A DNA stretch of 64,000 nucleotides from CALNBC01 sp040768925 (GCA_040768925.1 JAXGLZ010000002.1:124001-188000), one strand, 5' to 3'; positions 15,590 through 24,999 are shown, numbered from the stretch's first letter. The notes: generated by a model not told the origin, from the sequence alone. Numbers and translations: made by a program.

Positions 15590-18553
15590 TCACGAACCCA
15601 GGTCCGGCAGGTCCGGCGGCCTGCCGAACAGCTCTTCGAACTTGGCGCGGCCGATCAGGAGCTTCCTGGGCTTGCTGCCTTCAAACCCGCTGACGATGCC
15701 CATCTGCTCCATGATGTCGATCAGCCTTGCGGCGCGGTTATACCCCACCCGCAGGCGCCGCTGGAGCATGGAGATGGACGCCTGCCCAGTCCCTAGGAAA
15801 ACCTCCACCGCTTCGGGGAGCATGTCGTCCTCAAAATCCGCGGAAGAGCCGGAATCAGAGCCGGAGATCTTCCCGGAAGCGATGGTGTCGGAGATATTCT
15901 CGTCAAAAGCCCCCATTCCCTTGTTGGAATCGAAGTACTGGTGGATCTTCTCCACCTCAATATCGGTAACAAGAGCGCCCTGAATACGCTTTGGCTCCCC
16001 GCCGGAATGACTGAACAGCATGTCTCCCTTGCCCAGCAGCTTTTCCGCGCCTGTGGAGTCGAGGATGATCCTCGAATCCGTGGAGGACGCCACCGCAAAG
16101 GCGATCCTGGTGAGGATGTTCGCCTTGATCAGGCCGGTGATCACGTCCGCCGAGGGCCGCTGGGTCGCCACCACAAGGTGGATGCCCGCCGCGCGGCCAA
16201 GCTGGGCGATGCGGCAGATGCTGTCCTCAACCTCATCCGGCGCGACCATCATAAGGTCCGCCAGTTCGTCCACAATGACGACAATGCTGGGCAGCTTCGG
16301 CTGCCCGTCGGCGGCCATGAGCTCGTTATAGCGCGAAAGCTCCCTGGCGCCCTTCTTTTTGAACTGGTTATAGCGCTGGATCATTTCGTTTACGGCCCAG
16401 CGAAGTGCCCCGGCGGCCTGTTTCGGCACGGTCACCACCGGAACGAGCAGGTGCGGAATATTGCTGAACACCGAAAGCTCGACGACCTTGGGGTCGATCA
16501 TGATCATGCGCACGTCTTCCGGCGGAGCGTGGTAGATGATGCTGCAAATGATGCAGTTGATGCACACGCTCTTGCCCGAGCCGGTGGACCCCGCGATCAG
16601 AAGATGCGGCATCTTCGAGATGTCCGTCATGGCTAGTTTGCCGGAAATGTCCTTCCCCAGGGCGATGGAGAGAGGCGATTTTGAGGATTGGAATTCCGGC
16701 GAGGCGATTACTTCCCTCAGAGCGACAGTGGCGTTTACCTTGTTCGGCACCTCGATGCCGATCACGGATTTCCCGGGGATCGGCGCCTGGATGCGCACCC
16801 GGGGGGCGGCAAGATGCAGCGCGATGTCGTCCGAAAGGTTGGTGATCCGGTTGACGCGCACGCCCGGCGCGGGCTGAAGCTCGTACCGCGTGATCACCGG
16901 TCCCTGGACCACGTCGGTCACTTTTGCCGATATTCCGAAGCTGGCCAGCGCCTGCTCCAAAAGCCTCGCCTTTTGCATGGGATCTTCCCGGGCGCCGGGA
17001 TTCTTGGGAAAAGCGAGCAGGCTGATGGGCGGCGGAATATAGCAGGGCAATTCCCGGGCGGCGGAGGAATCGTCGATCGAAAGCTGGTCGCCCCCCGCCG
17101 TTTTTCGGGGAACGGGTTCAAAGGGCCTGACGATCGGCGGTTCCTCGTAAGCGCGGGAGCCGCTTTCCGCATCCGGGCCGCCCTGATGATTGCGGTATCC
17201 GCCGGGAATCGGAAAATCCAGGCCCTTTTCGCCGGGATCGGCATCAAAAGCCGGATCGCCGGTCCCGAATCCGGCATTTTGGGCCGGGGGATCGTCCTGC
17301 TCAAGACCGGTCAGCGGGGGAAGGTATTTCTCGTATTCGCCGAAATCACGGTTGGCCAGCTCCCGGATCACGTCCGCTTCGGTGGGGCCGCCGGTCATAC
17401 GATTCGCCTCATGCCCGGCTTCGCGATCCCCGGTCTGAGCGGCGTCGTGCTTTGGGGCTCCCTCGCATGCGTCCGTGGCCGCGGGCTCGTATCTTCCGTC
17501 CGTTTCGGAAAGCACGGTATTGACGTATTTCTTGACTTCCTGATCGCCCGCGGCATACCTGGGCAGCGAGGGTTCCGCGGCTTCCGGTTCGTTTATGACG
17601 GGCATGCGCCTGAAAGTCGAAGGCCGGATCGGCGGCGTTTGTGGATCGATTTTCGACGCGACGGACAATCTGCCCTTGTCGGGAAGAATATCCACATCGC
17701 CGTTTGTTGATGCGGTTTCACTTTCAAAAGGCGCGCCGGCTTGTGTCGGACGCTTTGCTTCGGGCTCGCTTTGCAGGGCGGCGCCTGCGATGGACAATTC
17801 CTCGGTATTCAGCCTTTTTTGCTCCTTTTTCCCCTTTTTGACCTCTTTGATCTGCTCGATATGGGTGGAAACGGCACTGACGTTCTGCCGGATGACTTTT
17901 CCGACCTTTTCGCCGGTTTTCTGAAGGGAAATATTGGTTAAAGCGACGATTAGTATCAGGGCAAGGGCCGGAAACAGAACATAGCTTCCCCCCCGGCCAA
18001 GCAGCGCGACCGCGGGATAGGACAACAATCCGCCAAGGATGCCCCCGCCCGCCTCGACGCTTTCGCCCAGGGCAAAGGAATTCCACAAAAAAGTGATATA
18101 TCCGTCCGATTCGATCCGTTCCATAAAGAAGATATGGATAAAGGATAGCGCCATCAGCATCACGGCGACGATCAGCATAAAGCGCGGCAGGGCTGCGCTT
18201 TTCCCCGCCGTTGCGATGGCGTAAAACCCCTGGGCGATCAGAATCACGGGCAAAACATACGCGAAAACGCCGGTCAGCCCAAAGGTGAAGCCGCTGACCT
18301 TTTCGCCCACCACGCCGGTGGAACCAAGGTGGGTCAACGCCAAAAAAAGCCCCAGCGCAATGAGGGCGATGCCTGCGATTTCCCTTCTGCGGCGCTCCTT
18401 GGCGGTTGGGGCCGATTTCCCTTTTGAGCCGGTGGAAGCCGCCCTGGCCCGCGGGTTCTTTGCCGGGCTGTTCCCCGCGGAAGGCGCGGAGCCCTTGCCG
18501 CCGGGAGCGGGCTGCTTCCCCTGGGTTTTTGTATTTTTGCCGTTGGCTGACAA
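15590..18553 (-). CDS. ftsK: DNA translocase FtsK/SpoIIIE
   Basis: 987 aa, starting with TTG at 18553 behind a GAGGTG ribosome-binding site. The N-terminus is basic and Ala/Lys/Gly-rich, then several transmembrane helices lie between residues 55 and 195. An acidic variable linker runs to about residue 510, followed by the RecA-like motor: Walker A GSTGSGKS and Walker B VIVDELADLMM. The C-terminal winged-helix gamma domain (LQRRLRVGYNRAARL) reads polar DNA sequences. It pumps DNA at the septum or forespore and would partner the nearby Xer recombinase. Confidence 0.95.
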   Translation of the reverse strand: MSANGKNTKTQGKQPAPGGKGSAPSAGNSPAKNPRARAASTGSKGKSAPTAKERRRREIAGIALIALGLFLALTHLGSTGVVGEKVSGFTFGLTGVFAYVLPVILIAQGFYAIATAGKSAALPRFMLIVAVMLMALSFIHIFFMERIESDGYITFLWNSFALGESVEAGGGILGGLLSYPAVALLGRGGSYVLFPALALILIVALTNISLQKTGEKVGKVIRQNVSAVSTHIEQIKEVKKGKKEQKRLNTEELSIAGAALQSEPEAKRPTQAGAPFESETASTNGDVDILPDKGRLSVASKIDPQTPPIRPSTFRRMPVINEPEAAEPSLPRYAAGDQEVKKYVNTVLSETDGRYEPAATDACEGAPKHDAAQTGDREAGHEANRMTGGPTEADVIRELANRDFGEYEKYLPPLTGLEQDDPPAQNAGFGTGDPAFDADPGEKGLDFPIPGGYRNHQGGPDAESGSRAYEEPPIVRPFEPVPRKTAGGDQLSIDDSSAARELPCYIPPPISLLAFPKNPGAREDPMQKARLLEQALASFGISAKVTDVVQGPVITRYELQPAPGVRVNRITNLSDDIALHLAAPRVRIQAPIPGKSVIGIEVPNKVNATVALREVIASPEFQSSKSPLSIALGKDISGKLAMTDISKMPHLLIAGSTGSGKSVCINCIICSIIYHAPPEDVRMIMIDPKVVELSVFSNIPHLLVPVVTVPKQAAGALRWAVNEMIQRYNQFKKKGARELSRYNELMAADGQPKLPSIVVIVDELADLMMVAPDEVEDSICRIAQLGRAAGIHLVVATQRPSADVITGLIKANILTRIAFAVASSTDSRIILDSTGAEKLLGKGDMLFSHSGGEPKRIQGALVTDIEVEKIHQYFDSNKGMGAFDENISDTIASGKISGSDSGSSADFEDDMLPEAVEVFLGTGQASISMLQRRLRVGYNRAARLIDIMEQMGIVSGFEGSKPRKLLIGRAKFEELFGRPPDLPDLGS

Positions 18554-18614
18554 CTGTTCACCTCATTTGTATTGCTTGCTCTATTATATCTCCCCAAAGG
18601 CGCAAGAGCAAGGT

Positions 18615-19334
18615 TTACGGGGTGTAATCCAGCTTTGCGTTCCTGGCCTGGGCGTGCTGGAGCCGCCTTGGGATGCGGTATGCCCGGCCGTCTTTGATAA
18701 AGAGCGCCCCGGTCTGCCTGAACCGGAACGGAACGTTTGCCGCGACGCATTGCTCCCTAAGCCCCAGGATCCATTCGTGGCGGCATTCCCGGGCGCGCTC
18801 GCCCGATTCCCCTCCCGCGACGACTTGCTCGCACCAGTCGCCGAGATAGGGCGAAAGGTCGATTCCTTCCAGCAACGGCTCGCATACCACGCTTTTGTGC
18901 CTGATCGGCGCGGCCATAAAGATGGGCAGCCGGTAATCCGCCCTGTCCTGGTTTTCACAGGTGCAGCAGATGTGCACATTTTCGTACCCCTGGCCCCAGT
19001 CCGGGGGAAGGCAGTCCAACAATCTGTCGATGCGCTTGGTGATGAAAAGGAAGTTCAGCCCGCGCCTGAGGCGCATCATCTGCCAGGCGTCTTTCCGCCA
19101 TTCGTCCGCGTCTTTCAAAAGGAAATCCGAAGTAAAGCAGGTGTAGACCAGCTCTCCAGACGGAATTTTAAAAGCGCCCCGCCTGTCCCGAAGGACGGGC
19201 AAAGAAAAATCCCCTGTCTTTTTCACGCTCGAGCTTTCCCGGCCGTACCGCGCGTCCCCCCGGTAAACATAGCAATTCTCGCACCCGAGACTGATTTTGC
19301 GGCAGCCGTGCCAGGGATTCCACAATACGGACAA
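18615..19334 (-). CDS. DUF5131 / phage Gp37-Gp68 family protein
   Basis: 239 aa from a TTG at 19334 with AAAGGGG upstream; the longer open frame has no good start and would overlap the next gene. The family hallmark opens the protein: WNPWHGC, then CENCYVYR, a clustered-Cys motif reminiscent of metal or Fe-S binding. Later motifs include TCFTSDFLL, FLFITKRIDR and VVAGGESGERAR. These proteins occur in phages and bacteria, sometimes beside a 'three-Cys-motif partner' gene, which is absent here. The function is not established. Confidence 0.8.
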   Translation of the reverse strand: MSVLWNPWHGCRKISLGCENCYVYRGDARYGRESSSVKKTGDFSLPVLRDRRGAFKIPSGELVYTCFTSDFLLKDADEWRKDAWQMMRLRRGLNFLFITKRIDRLLDCLPPDWGQGYENVHICCTCENQDRADYRLPIFMAAPIRHKSVVCEPLLEGIDLSPYLGDWCEQVVAGGESGERARECRHEWILGLREQCVAANVPFRFRQTGALFIKDGRAYRIPRRLQHAQARNAKLDYTP

Positions 19335-19417
19335 AGGACCCGCCCCTTTCGTGTTTTCACACTGATTATAAGGCGGACCCCTTGAACAGTCAACAGAAAT
19401 TCGAATGCCTGTTCGCG

Positions 19418-20701
19418 TTAAAACCGTTTTCTGACGCTGTACATCGAGTTCAGCACCAGCCAGTTCTGGGAGAAATACTGGTTGACCGTCCAATAGCTCA
19501 CCCCGCCGAGGTTGTATGTTTCGACGAACCGGAGCCTTGCCTGAACGCTTCTTGCGTCGTCGAACCAGACCTCGTGCCGGGCGCCGTCTCCGGCCGTATA
19601 GTTAAAAAACGGGGCCTGGGCCGTTTGGTCGAACCGGATGGCCGAACCCGTTTCCGCAGCCAGCCGGACCGCCGAAACATTCGAAATGGTCCTCGCGGCG
19701 GTTCCCTGCACAAAGGGCAGGGTCCAGTCGTACCCGTAATTCGGCATGCCCATGAGGATCTTTTCCGAAGGGATCGCGGTAACGGCGTATTGCAGCACCT
19801 TTTCCACCTGGTCCGCCGGCGCGACGGCCATCGGCGGGCCATAGGTGTATCCCCATTCATAGGTCATGATGATCACGTAATCCATCAGCCTGCCATGGGC
19901 TTCGTAATCATGGGCTTCGTAAAGCGTGCCGGGCTGGTCCGCGCTGGTTTTCGGGGCTACGGCAGTCATAAGCACATATCCGATCGGCCGCAGCTTTGCG
20001 ACGATCCGCTCAAGGAAGGCGTTGTAGGCTTCCCTGTCTGCGGGAGGGATGTATTCAAAGTCGATATTCAGGCCATAGTAGCTCTTTTCGTTCAAGGTGT
20101 TTGCGACGTTTTCGATCAGGGTTGTTTGGACGTTCATATCGTTCAGCGCGGTGCTGACAAGCTGCGAATCAAATCCCCCCGTGGGCCTTGTATTCGTCAG
20201 CACCATGATCGGCGCGACGTTTCTTCTGTAGGCCGAGGTGATCAGCCTGGTGTCGTCGATGGGAATGAGCGCGCCTTGCGCGGTGAACATATAGGAAAAG
20301 GGAGAGAGATACGTCAGACCCGGAAGGGTGATATCCAGCGTCGCCTGCTTGATCGACGGGTAACAATAGCCGTTTACGGCGATGCTTCTTGTCGGCGCCG
20401 GCCCGGCGGGCACGGTGATCAGCTGGCCGACGCGGATATACGAGGGATCGCTCTGGGTCAGCGGATTGAGATCAATCAGCTTTTCGACCGTGGTTCCGTA
20501 CCTCTGGGCGATAGAATACAGCGTATCCCCGGCGGCAACCGTGTGGGTGATGAATTCCGTCGGCACGACGAGCGCCTGGCCCACGGCAAGTTCCTGCGAA
20601 GGAAGAATCTGGTTCGCGGCCTGCAGCAGTTCGACAGTCACCCCGTATTCCCGGGCGATCGAAAAAAGGCTGTCCCCGCTTTGAACAACATAGATGACCA
20701 T
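19418..20701 (-). CDS. LysM-GH18 spore peptidoglycan hydrolase (YaaH/SleL-like)
   Basis: 427 aa from the ATG at 20701 with GGAGG upstream. Two LysM repeats (about residues 2-48 and 52-98, each with a D-x-L/LYSIA pattern) are followed by a glycoside hydrolase 18 domain. The catalytic segment GLNIDFEY places the acid at Glu216. There is no signal peptide, as in spore coat/cortex enzymes such as YaaH and SleL. The likely role is N-acetylglucosaminidase action on spore cortex during germination. It sits directly behind the rpsI terminator. Confidence 0.9.
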   Translation of the reverse strand: MVIYVVQSGDSLFSIAREYGVTVELLQAANQILPSQELAVGQALVVPTEFITHTVAAGDTLYSIAQRYGTTVEKLIDLNPLTQSDPSYIRVGQLITVPAGPAPTRSIAVNGYCYPSIKQATLDITLPGLTYLSPFSYMFTAQGALIPIDDTRLITSAYRRNVAPIMVLTNTRPTGGFDSQLVSTALNDMNVQTTLIENVANTLNEKSYYGLNIDFEYIPPADREAYNAFLERIVAKLRPIGYVLMTAVAPKTSADQPGTLYEAHDYEAHGRLMDYVIIMTYEWGYTYGPPMAVAPADQVEKVLQYAVTAIPSEKILMGMPNYGYDWTLPFVQGTAARTISNVSAVRLAAETGSAIRFDQTAQAPFFNYTAGDGARHEVWFDDARSVQARLRFVETYNLGGVSYWTVNQYFSQNWLVLNSMYSVRKRF

Positions 20702-20773
20702 GCTGAACCTCCGGCATTTTGATGGTGCTTTTACAACAGGATATGCCGGATGGAAAAGGCTTGTTAAAAAGCA

Positions 20774-20801
20774 AACTCCGCACGCGGCCGCGTGCGGAGT
20801 T
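20774..20801 (-). terminator. Terminator of the rplM-rpsI operon
   Basis: A perfect 28-bp palindrome with arms AACTCCGCACGCGG lies 17 nt past the rpsI stop. The minus strand continues with TTTGCTTTTT. Confidence 0.8.
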
Positions 20802-20817
20802 ATAAATGCGATAAGGT

Positions 20818-21210
20818 TTAGCGCTTTGAGAACTGCGGAGCGCGGCGGGCGGCCTTCAGGCCGTACTTCTTGCGTTCCTTCATCCTGGGATCGCGGGTCA
20901 AGAAGCCCGCCTTTTTGAGGATGGGGCGAAGTTCCGGATCCGCTTTGCACATGGCGCGGGAAATCCCGTGGCGGATCGCGCCGGCCTGGCCGGTGGTGCC
21001 GCCGCCATGCACGCTGACGATAACGTCATACTTGCCGAGGGTATCGGTAATGACAAGGGGGTCCCTTGCGATCATCTTAAGGGTTCCAAGTCCGAAATAA
21101 TCTTCGATATCCCTTTTGTTTACGGTGAAAGAACCGGCGCCGGGCATGATCCTGACGCGGGCGATTGACTTCTTCCTGCGGCCTGTGCCGAGGTACTGAG
21201 CATTTGCCAT
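20818..21210 (-). CDS. rpsI: Small ribosomal subunit protein uS9 (S9)
   Basis: 130 aa, full length. It begins with the conserved GTGRRKKSIARVR stretch, has the central GGGTTGQAGAIRHGI motif, and ends in the basic tail RRAPQFSKR that reaches the P site. It lies 21 nt downstream of rplM, the universal bacterial pair. Confidence 0.98.
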   Translation of the reverse strand: MANAQYLGTGRRKKSIARVRIMPGAGSFTVNKRDIEDYFGLGTLKMIARDPLVITDTLGKYDVIVSVHGGGTTGQAGAIRHGISRAMCKADPELRPILKKAGFLTRDPRMKERKKYGLKAARRAPQFSKR

Positions 21211-21231
21211 TTTGGTATGCCCTCCTTCCGA

Positions 21232-21666
21232 TTAATACTTAAGGGTAAGCGCTTCGGGCTGCTGCGCGGCGTGATTGTGATCCGGCCCGGCGTAAACGCG
21301 AAGCTTCCTGAGCATCTTGCGGCCAAGGGGTCCCTTGGGAAGCATGCGGCGGACGGCCTCATAAATCACGAACTCGGGCTTTTTCTCGATCAGGGTCCGG
21401 TAAGGCACCGCCTTCATGCCGCCGACATAGCCGGTGTGATGGTAATGCATCTTATTGTCGAGCTTGTTTCCGGTGAGGACGATCTTCTCGGCATTGACGA
21501 TGATGACGTTGTCGCCGGTGTCCACATGGGGTGTATAGATAGGCTTGTGCTTGCCCCTGAGAATCGTCGCAACCTGGCTGGCCATACGGCCGAGAACCGC
21601 GCCGTCTGCGTCCACAACGTACCAGTTGCGCTCGAGGGCTTCGCCTTTTGCCATATAGGTTTTCAT
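21232..21666 (-). CDS. rplM: Large ribosomal subunit protein uL13 (L13)
   Basis: 144 aa. Conserved segments ADGAVLGRMAS, GDNVIIVNAEKI, LTGNKLD and the signature MLPKGPLGRKMLRKLRVYAG are present. The start is ATG with an AGGAGG ribosome-binding site. The leader from the promoter is about 100 nt. I looked for an L13-leader type autoregulatory fold and could not confirm one. Confidence 0.98.
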   Translation of the reverse strand: MKTYMAKGEALERNWYVVDADGAVLGRMASQVATILRGKHKPIYTPHVDTGDNVIIVNAEKIVLTGNKLDNKMHYHHTGYVGGMKAVPYRTLIEKKPEFVIYEAVRRMLPKGPLGRKMLRKLRVYAGPDHNHAAQQPEALTLKY

Positions 21667-21773
21667 AGGCTTGTTTCCTCCTGAAATAATGGGAATCGAT
21701 TTATGAAATCTATATCAACTGCGCGGAGGCCCGTCAATCCGGGGCTAGTGGACGAACAGACTCGCACCAAGAT

Positions 21774-21802
21774 ATTTTATCCAAACGAAGCGTTGATGTC
21801 AA
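21774..21802 (-). promoter_or_regulatory. rplM-rpsI promoter
   Basis: Consensus-like -35 TTGACA (21797-21802), 17-nt spacer, -10 TAAAAT (21774-21779) on the minus strand, as expected for a strong ribosomal protein promoter. Confidence 0.85.
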
Positions 21803-21941
21803 GCCGTAAATGCGGCGGGCCGGCCTGTCATGCGGGGATTTTGCCGAACTTTTGCGATTTTTACCTGAATTTTCAGAATAGGGCCGATCAAGGCGCCGTC
21901 GATCCTTCGCGCGCATAGATCGTTTTGACAGATCATCCGCA

Positions 21942-22406
21942 TCAAACAAGCCCGCGAAAACCCGTTTGTCTCAGCGCTTCATACAGCACGACCGCGACGG
22001 AATTCGAAAGATTCAGGGAGCGTTTTTCCGGGAGCATCGGTATTCTGATGTGCCCCTTGTTCCATTTTGCCAGGAATTCATTCCCCAGCCCGGCGGTTTC
22101 CCGCCCGAAGACGATATAATCCCCGTCGCGATACCGGGCGTCCGAATACGCCTCCCTGGCCTTTGTCGTCGCAAAAAAGAAGCGGGCGTCCCTTCCCGCG
22201 CTGTTCCAAAGGTCCTCAAAGCTGTCGTGCACCGAAAGGTTCAGGGTATCCCAGTAATCCAGTCCGGCCCGCCTGACGCGAGGCTCGTCGATCGAAAACC
22301 CGAGGGGCCTGACCAGGTGCAGCGCGCACCCCGCAACCGAGCAGGTCCTCGAAACATTGCCCGTGTTCTGCGGGATCTCAGGCTCGACCAATACAATATG
22401 AAACAC
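21942..22406 (-). CDS. trmL: tRNA (cytidine(34)-2'-O)-methyltransferase TrmL (YibK/CspR family)
   Basis: 154 aa SPOUT methyltransferase, starting with GTG at 22406. The N-terminal EPEIPQNTGNVSRTC motif and the C-terminal knot residues VFGRETAGLGNEFL and SLNLSNSVAVVLYEALRQ are typical of TrmL. It methylates the wobble ribose of certain tRNA-Leu species. It is transcribed separately from rplM, whose own promoter lies downstream. Confidence 0.94.
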   Translation of the reverse strand: MFHIVLVEPEIPQNTGNVSRTCSVAGCALHLVRPLGFSIDEPRVRRAGLDYWDTLNLSVHDSFEDLWNSAGRDARFFFATTKAREAYSDARYRDGDYIVFGRETAGLGNEFLAKWNKGHIRIPMLPEKRSLNLSNSVAVVLYEALRQTGFRGLV

Positions 22407-22508
22407 GCTTAAGGCAAATCCTTTCCGCCCATTTATTTAGGATTTTTTAATATTCTATCAACAATCCGTGAACTTGTACAGCAAAGGAAATTCGTTGAAG
22501 AAAACAAG

Positions 22509-22537
22509 TTGCATTCATCAAATCAAGCCGATATACT
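22509..22537 (+). promoter_or_regulatory. Promoter of the VanW-family gene
   Basis: -35 TTGCAT (22509-22514), 17-nt spacer, -10 TATACT (22532-22537), 50 bp upstream of the start codon. Confidence 0.7.
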
Positions 22538-22586
22538 TTAGCCGTATGCACTAATTGATAATCATACATGATTTGTGAGGAATAAA

Positions 22587-24071
22587 ATGTCGAAAAACTA
22601 TGCAAGCCGATCCGGCGGCAAAAAGAAGAAAATCAACGGCGTCCGCGTTTTCCAATGGGCGCTGGTCATCGTGCTCTTTGCGGCGCTGATCTTCGTACTC
22701 AGCCAGCTCCTCAAAGGCTCCGGCCCGGTCGACAGCCAGGACCCCGGCAACACGCCAGCCCAGCTTGTCGGCGGCCGGTTTGAGGAAAACACCACGGTCA
22801 ACGGCGTTCCGATCGGAGGGATGTCCCCGGACGAGGCGCGCGCCGCCCTTTCCGAAAGCGTCGGCGCCCAGCTTGAGGGATTCTCCGTCACCCTGGCGTA
22901 TGGTTCATCCACCTGGGTCGCGGATGCTTCCGCCGTCGAATTCGGCAGCGATCTCGAATCCGTCTTGACCACGGCAATGCATAACGGCGCCGGGGAATAC
23001 CGGACCTCCGTCACGGTTGACAGGGCGTCCCTTACTTCCTATATCCAGTCCATCGCCCTGGAGATCGACCGCGCAGCGGTCGAGCCGGCATTGAACCATG
23101 TTCCGGAAATCGCGACGGAGGCCTCTCCCTTCACCGTAATCGAAGGGCAGTCCGGTCTGAAGGTGGATGTCGAGGCCACCGCCGATGCCGTCCTCGGGCA
23201 GATCGCCTCGGACAGCTACGGCACGGTCGCCGTCGTCGTCAACGAGACGATGCCCTTCGAGAGCGCCGCGGAGCTCGCTTCCAAGGTCGCCCCCATCTCA
23301 AGCTTTACGACCGAGTTCAAAACCAAGGAAGCCGGCCGCACGCACAACCTCAATCTCGCCTGCGAAAAGCTGAACGGCGTCAGCATCGCGGACGGCGAAA
23401 CCTTCTCGTTCAACGACGTTGTCGGCCCCAGGGACGCGGCGAACGGATGGAAGGAAGCGCATGTCATCATCAACGGCTCGCGGTATGAGGATGGCTGGGG
23501 CGGCGGAATCTGCCAGGTTTCCACCACGCTTTACAACGCGCTGCTGCTGACCGGTCACGATTTCGCAGATTTCTCCAGGGTGAACCACTCCATCCCTTCC
23601 GGCTATGTGGACCGGGGGCTGGACGCCACCGTAGCTTACGGCTCGAAGGACTTCAGGTTCACCAACAGGACGGGCAGCCCGATCTACATCTTCGCCTACA
23701 CCAGCGACCTGGATAAGAGCACCGGCAAGCTGACCTTCAAGATTTACGGCAGCGCCCCCGCCGCCGGAACCGAGGTAAAGGTTTACAGCAAAACCGCCAG
23801 CACCCTGGATCCGCCCGCGCCGGAGATCATATACGACTCCACCGAGCCGCCGACCTATAAGAAGGAGCTGCAAAAAGAACGCAAGGGCTATGTGGTCGAA
23901 GTGTACCGCGAGATCATCGTCAACGGCGCAAGCCAGGGCGAAAAGCTTTTGTATACCGATACTTATAAGCCGGTCCAAGGGATCTACACCGTCGGTTCCG
24001 CGGTGGAAACCCCGGACAGCGGCGGCGATGTGGAAATCCCGGAGGACGACAGCATCATCCCCGGGAATTAA
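22587..24071 (+). CDS. VanW family membrane-anchored protein with peptidoglycan-binding-like domain
   Basis: 494 aa from the ATG at 22587 (GAGGA upstream). A lysine-rich cytoplasmic start is followed by one transmembrane helix (about residues 23-44). An extracellular part with a YoaR-like/PG_binding_4 region (residues 60-235) precedes the VanW domain: HNLNLACEKLNG, GETFSFNDVVG, GGGICQVSTTLYNALL. The C-terminal 130 residues form a G5-like, Asp/Glu-ended tail. VanW is named after vancomycin clusters, but these chromosomal homologues have no proven role and no van genes are nearby. A cell-wall function is inferred. Confidence 0.9.
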   Translation: MSKNYASRSGGKKKKINGVRVFQWALVIVLFAALIFVLSQLLKGSGPVDSQDPGNTPAQLVGGRFEENTTVNGVPIGGMSPDEARAALSESVGAQLEGFSVTLAYGSSTWVADASAVEFGSDLESVLTTAMHNGAGEYRTSVTVDRASLTSYIQSIALEIDRAAVEPALNHVPEIATEASPFTVIEGQSGLKVDVEATADAVLGQIASDSYGTVAVVVNETMPFESAAELASKVAPISSFTTEFKTKEAGRTHNLNLACEKLNGVSIADGETFSFNDVVGPRDAANGWKEAHVIINGSRYEDGWGGGICQVSTTLYNALLLTGHDFADFSRVNHSIPSGYVDRGLDATVAYGSKDFRFTNRTGSPIYIFAYTSDLDKSTGKLTFKIYGSAPAAGTEVKVYSKTASTLDPPAPEIIYDSTEPPTYKKELQKERKGYVVEVYREIIVNGASQGEKLLYTDTYKPVQGIYTVGSAVETPDSGGDVEIPEDDSIIPGN

Positions 24072-24097
24072 GGAACGTCTCCTTTCATCCAACAAAC

Positions 24098-24125
24098 AAA
24101 GGCCCTTGCAGGGGTCTTTTTTTGT
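24098..24125 (+). terminator. Terminator of the VanW-family gene
   Basis: AAAGGCCC and GGGGTCTTT pair around a short loop, followed by TTTTTTT. An outer CCAACAAA/TTTGTTGG extends the stem. Confidence 0.85.
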
Positions 24126-24294
24126 TGGATTCTTGCGGCGCGATCCCAGATAAGCAGCGGATTGCGCCTTTTCAAGATCCGCCGCGCATGTTAACGCCGG
24201 CTGAAATCCGCCTTTAGGCTGCGCTCTCACTTTCTAAACGCGCTGCAAAACACTTTTGGGTTACGCCGATTGCCATGGATTTTGGCAGCAAAAA

Positions 24295-24320
24295 GCGCGG
24301 GGCAATGCATCGCCCCGCGC
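24295..24320 (-). terminator. Terminator of rex
   Basis: GCGCGGGGC and GCCCCGCGC form a perfect 9-bp stem around 8 nt. On the minus strand TTTTT follows. It lies about 17 nt past the rex stop. Confidence 0.88.
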
Positions 24321-24336
24321 AAAAAACATGAGAGCT

Positions 24337-24960
24337 TCAGGTGTTTGTGAGCCTGTAAGAAAGGACAAACAGGCTGTCCGAAAGGTGCACGTTCTCAATG
24401 CAGGCGCCGTCGACCTCAACGTCGATCGGGGCAAAATTCCAGATGGCCTTTACGCCGCCCCTGACGAGCTCTTCGGCAATCTCCTGGGCGCATTCCTTTT
24501 CGGTGCAGATCACGCCGATGTCGATATGGTTGGTCGAAAGAAAATCGTTCAGCGTATCCACATGAGAAACCTCGACCCCGGAAAGCACCCTTCCGACCAT
24601 TTCGGGGCGAATGTCAAAAACCGCTTTGACGCAATAGCCCTCTTTTGCGAAGCCGGTATAGCGGGCCAGGGCTTTGCCGATGTTGCCCGCGCCGATGATC
24701 GCAAGGTTATAAACGTGCGTCAGGCCCAGGATCGAGCCGATTTCCCGCAGCAGGACGCTGACCTGATACCCATAGCCTTGCTGCCCAAAGCCGCCGAAGC
24801 AGTTAAAATCCTGCCTGATCTGGGAGGCGTTAAAGCCCATTTCAACCGAAAGCTCGCCGGATGAAATACGCTCTATCCCCCTGGCCTGAAGATCCTGAAG
24901 ATGGCGGTAGTATTTGGGCAGACGATGGATGACCGCTTCGGAAACTCTTCTGTCTCTCAT
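24337..24960 (-). CDS. rex: Redox-sensing transcriptional repressor Rex
   Basis: 207 aa. The N-terminal winged helix (VIHRLPKYYRHLQDLQARG, ISSGELSVEMGFNASQIRQDF) binds DNA. The C-terminal Rossmann domain senses NADH/NAD+ with GAGNIGKAL at about residues 90-98. Rex represses fermentation and electron transfer genes until NADH rises. It starts 39 nt after the aconitase stop on the same strand with no terminator between, so an aconitase-rex transcript is likely. Confidence 0.96.
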   Translation of the reverse strand: MRDRRVSEAVIHRLPKYYRHLQDLQARGIERISSGELSVEMGFNASQIRQDFNCFGGFGQQGYGYQVSVLLREIGSILGLTHVYNLAIIGAGNIGKALARYTGFAKEGYCVKAVFDIRPEMVGRVLSGVEVSHVDTLNDFLSTNHIDIGVICTEKECAQEIAEELVRGGVKAIWNFAPIDVEVDGACIENVHLSDSLFVLSYRLTNT

Positions 24961-24999
24961 GATGTATACGCTCCTATATCATTTAATGTAGTCATTCGC

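Noticed and set aside
21667..21770. L13 leader (ribosomal autoregulatory RNA) upstream of rplM
   Set aside because: The leader is the right length, but I could not fold a convincing match by eye.
22587..24071. Vancomycin resistance gene
   Set aside because: VanW homology alone does not confer resistance; vanA/B, vanH, vanX and vanRS are absent from the window.
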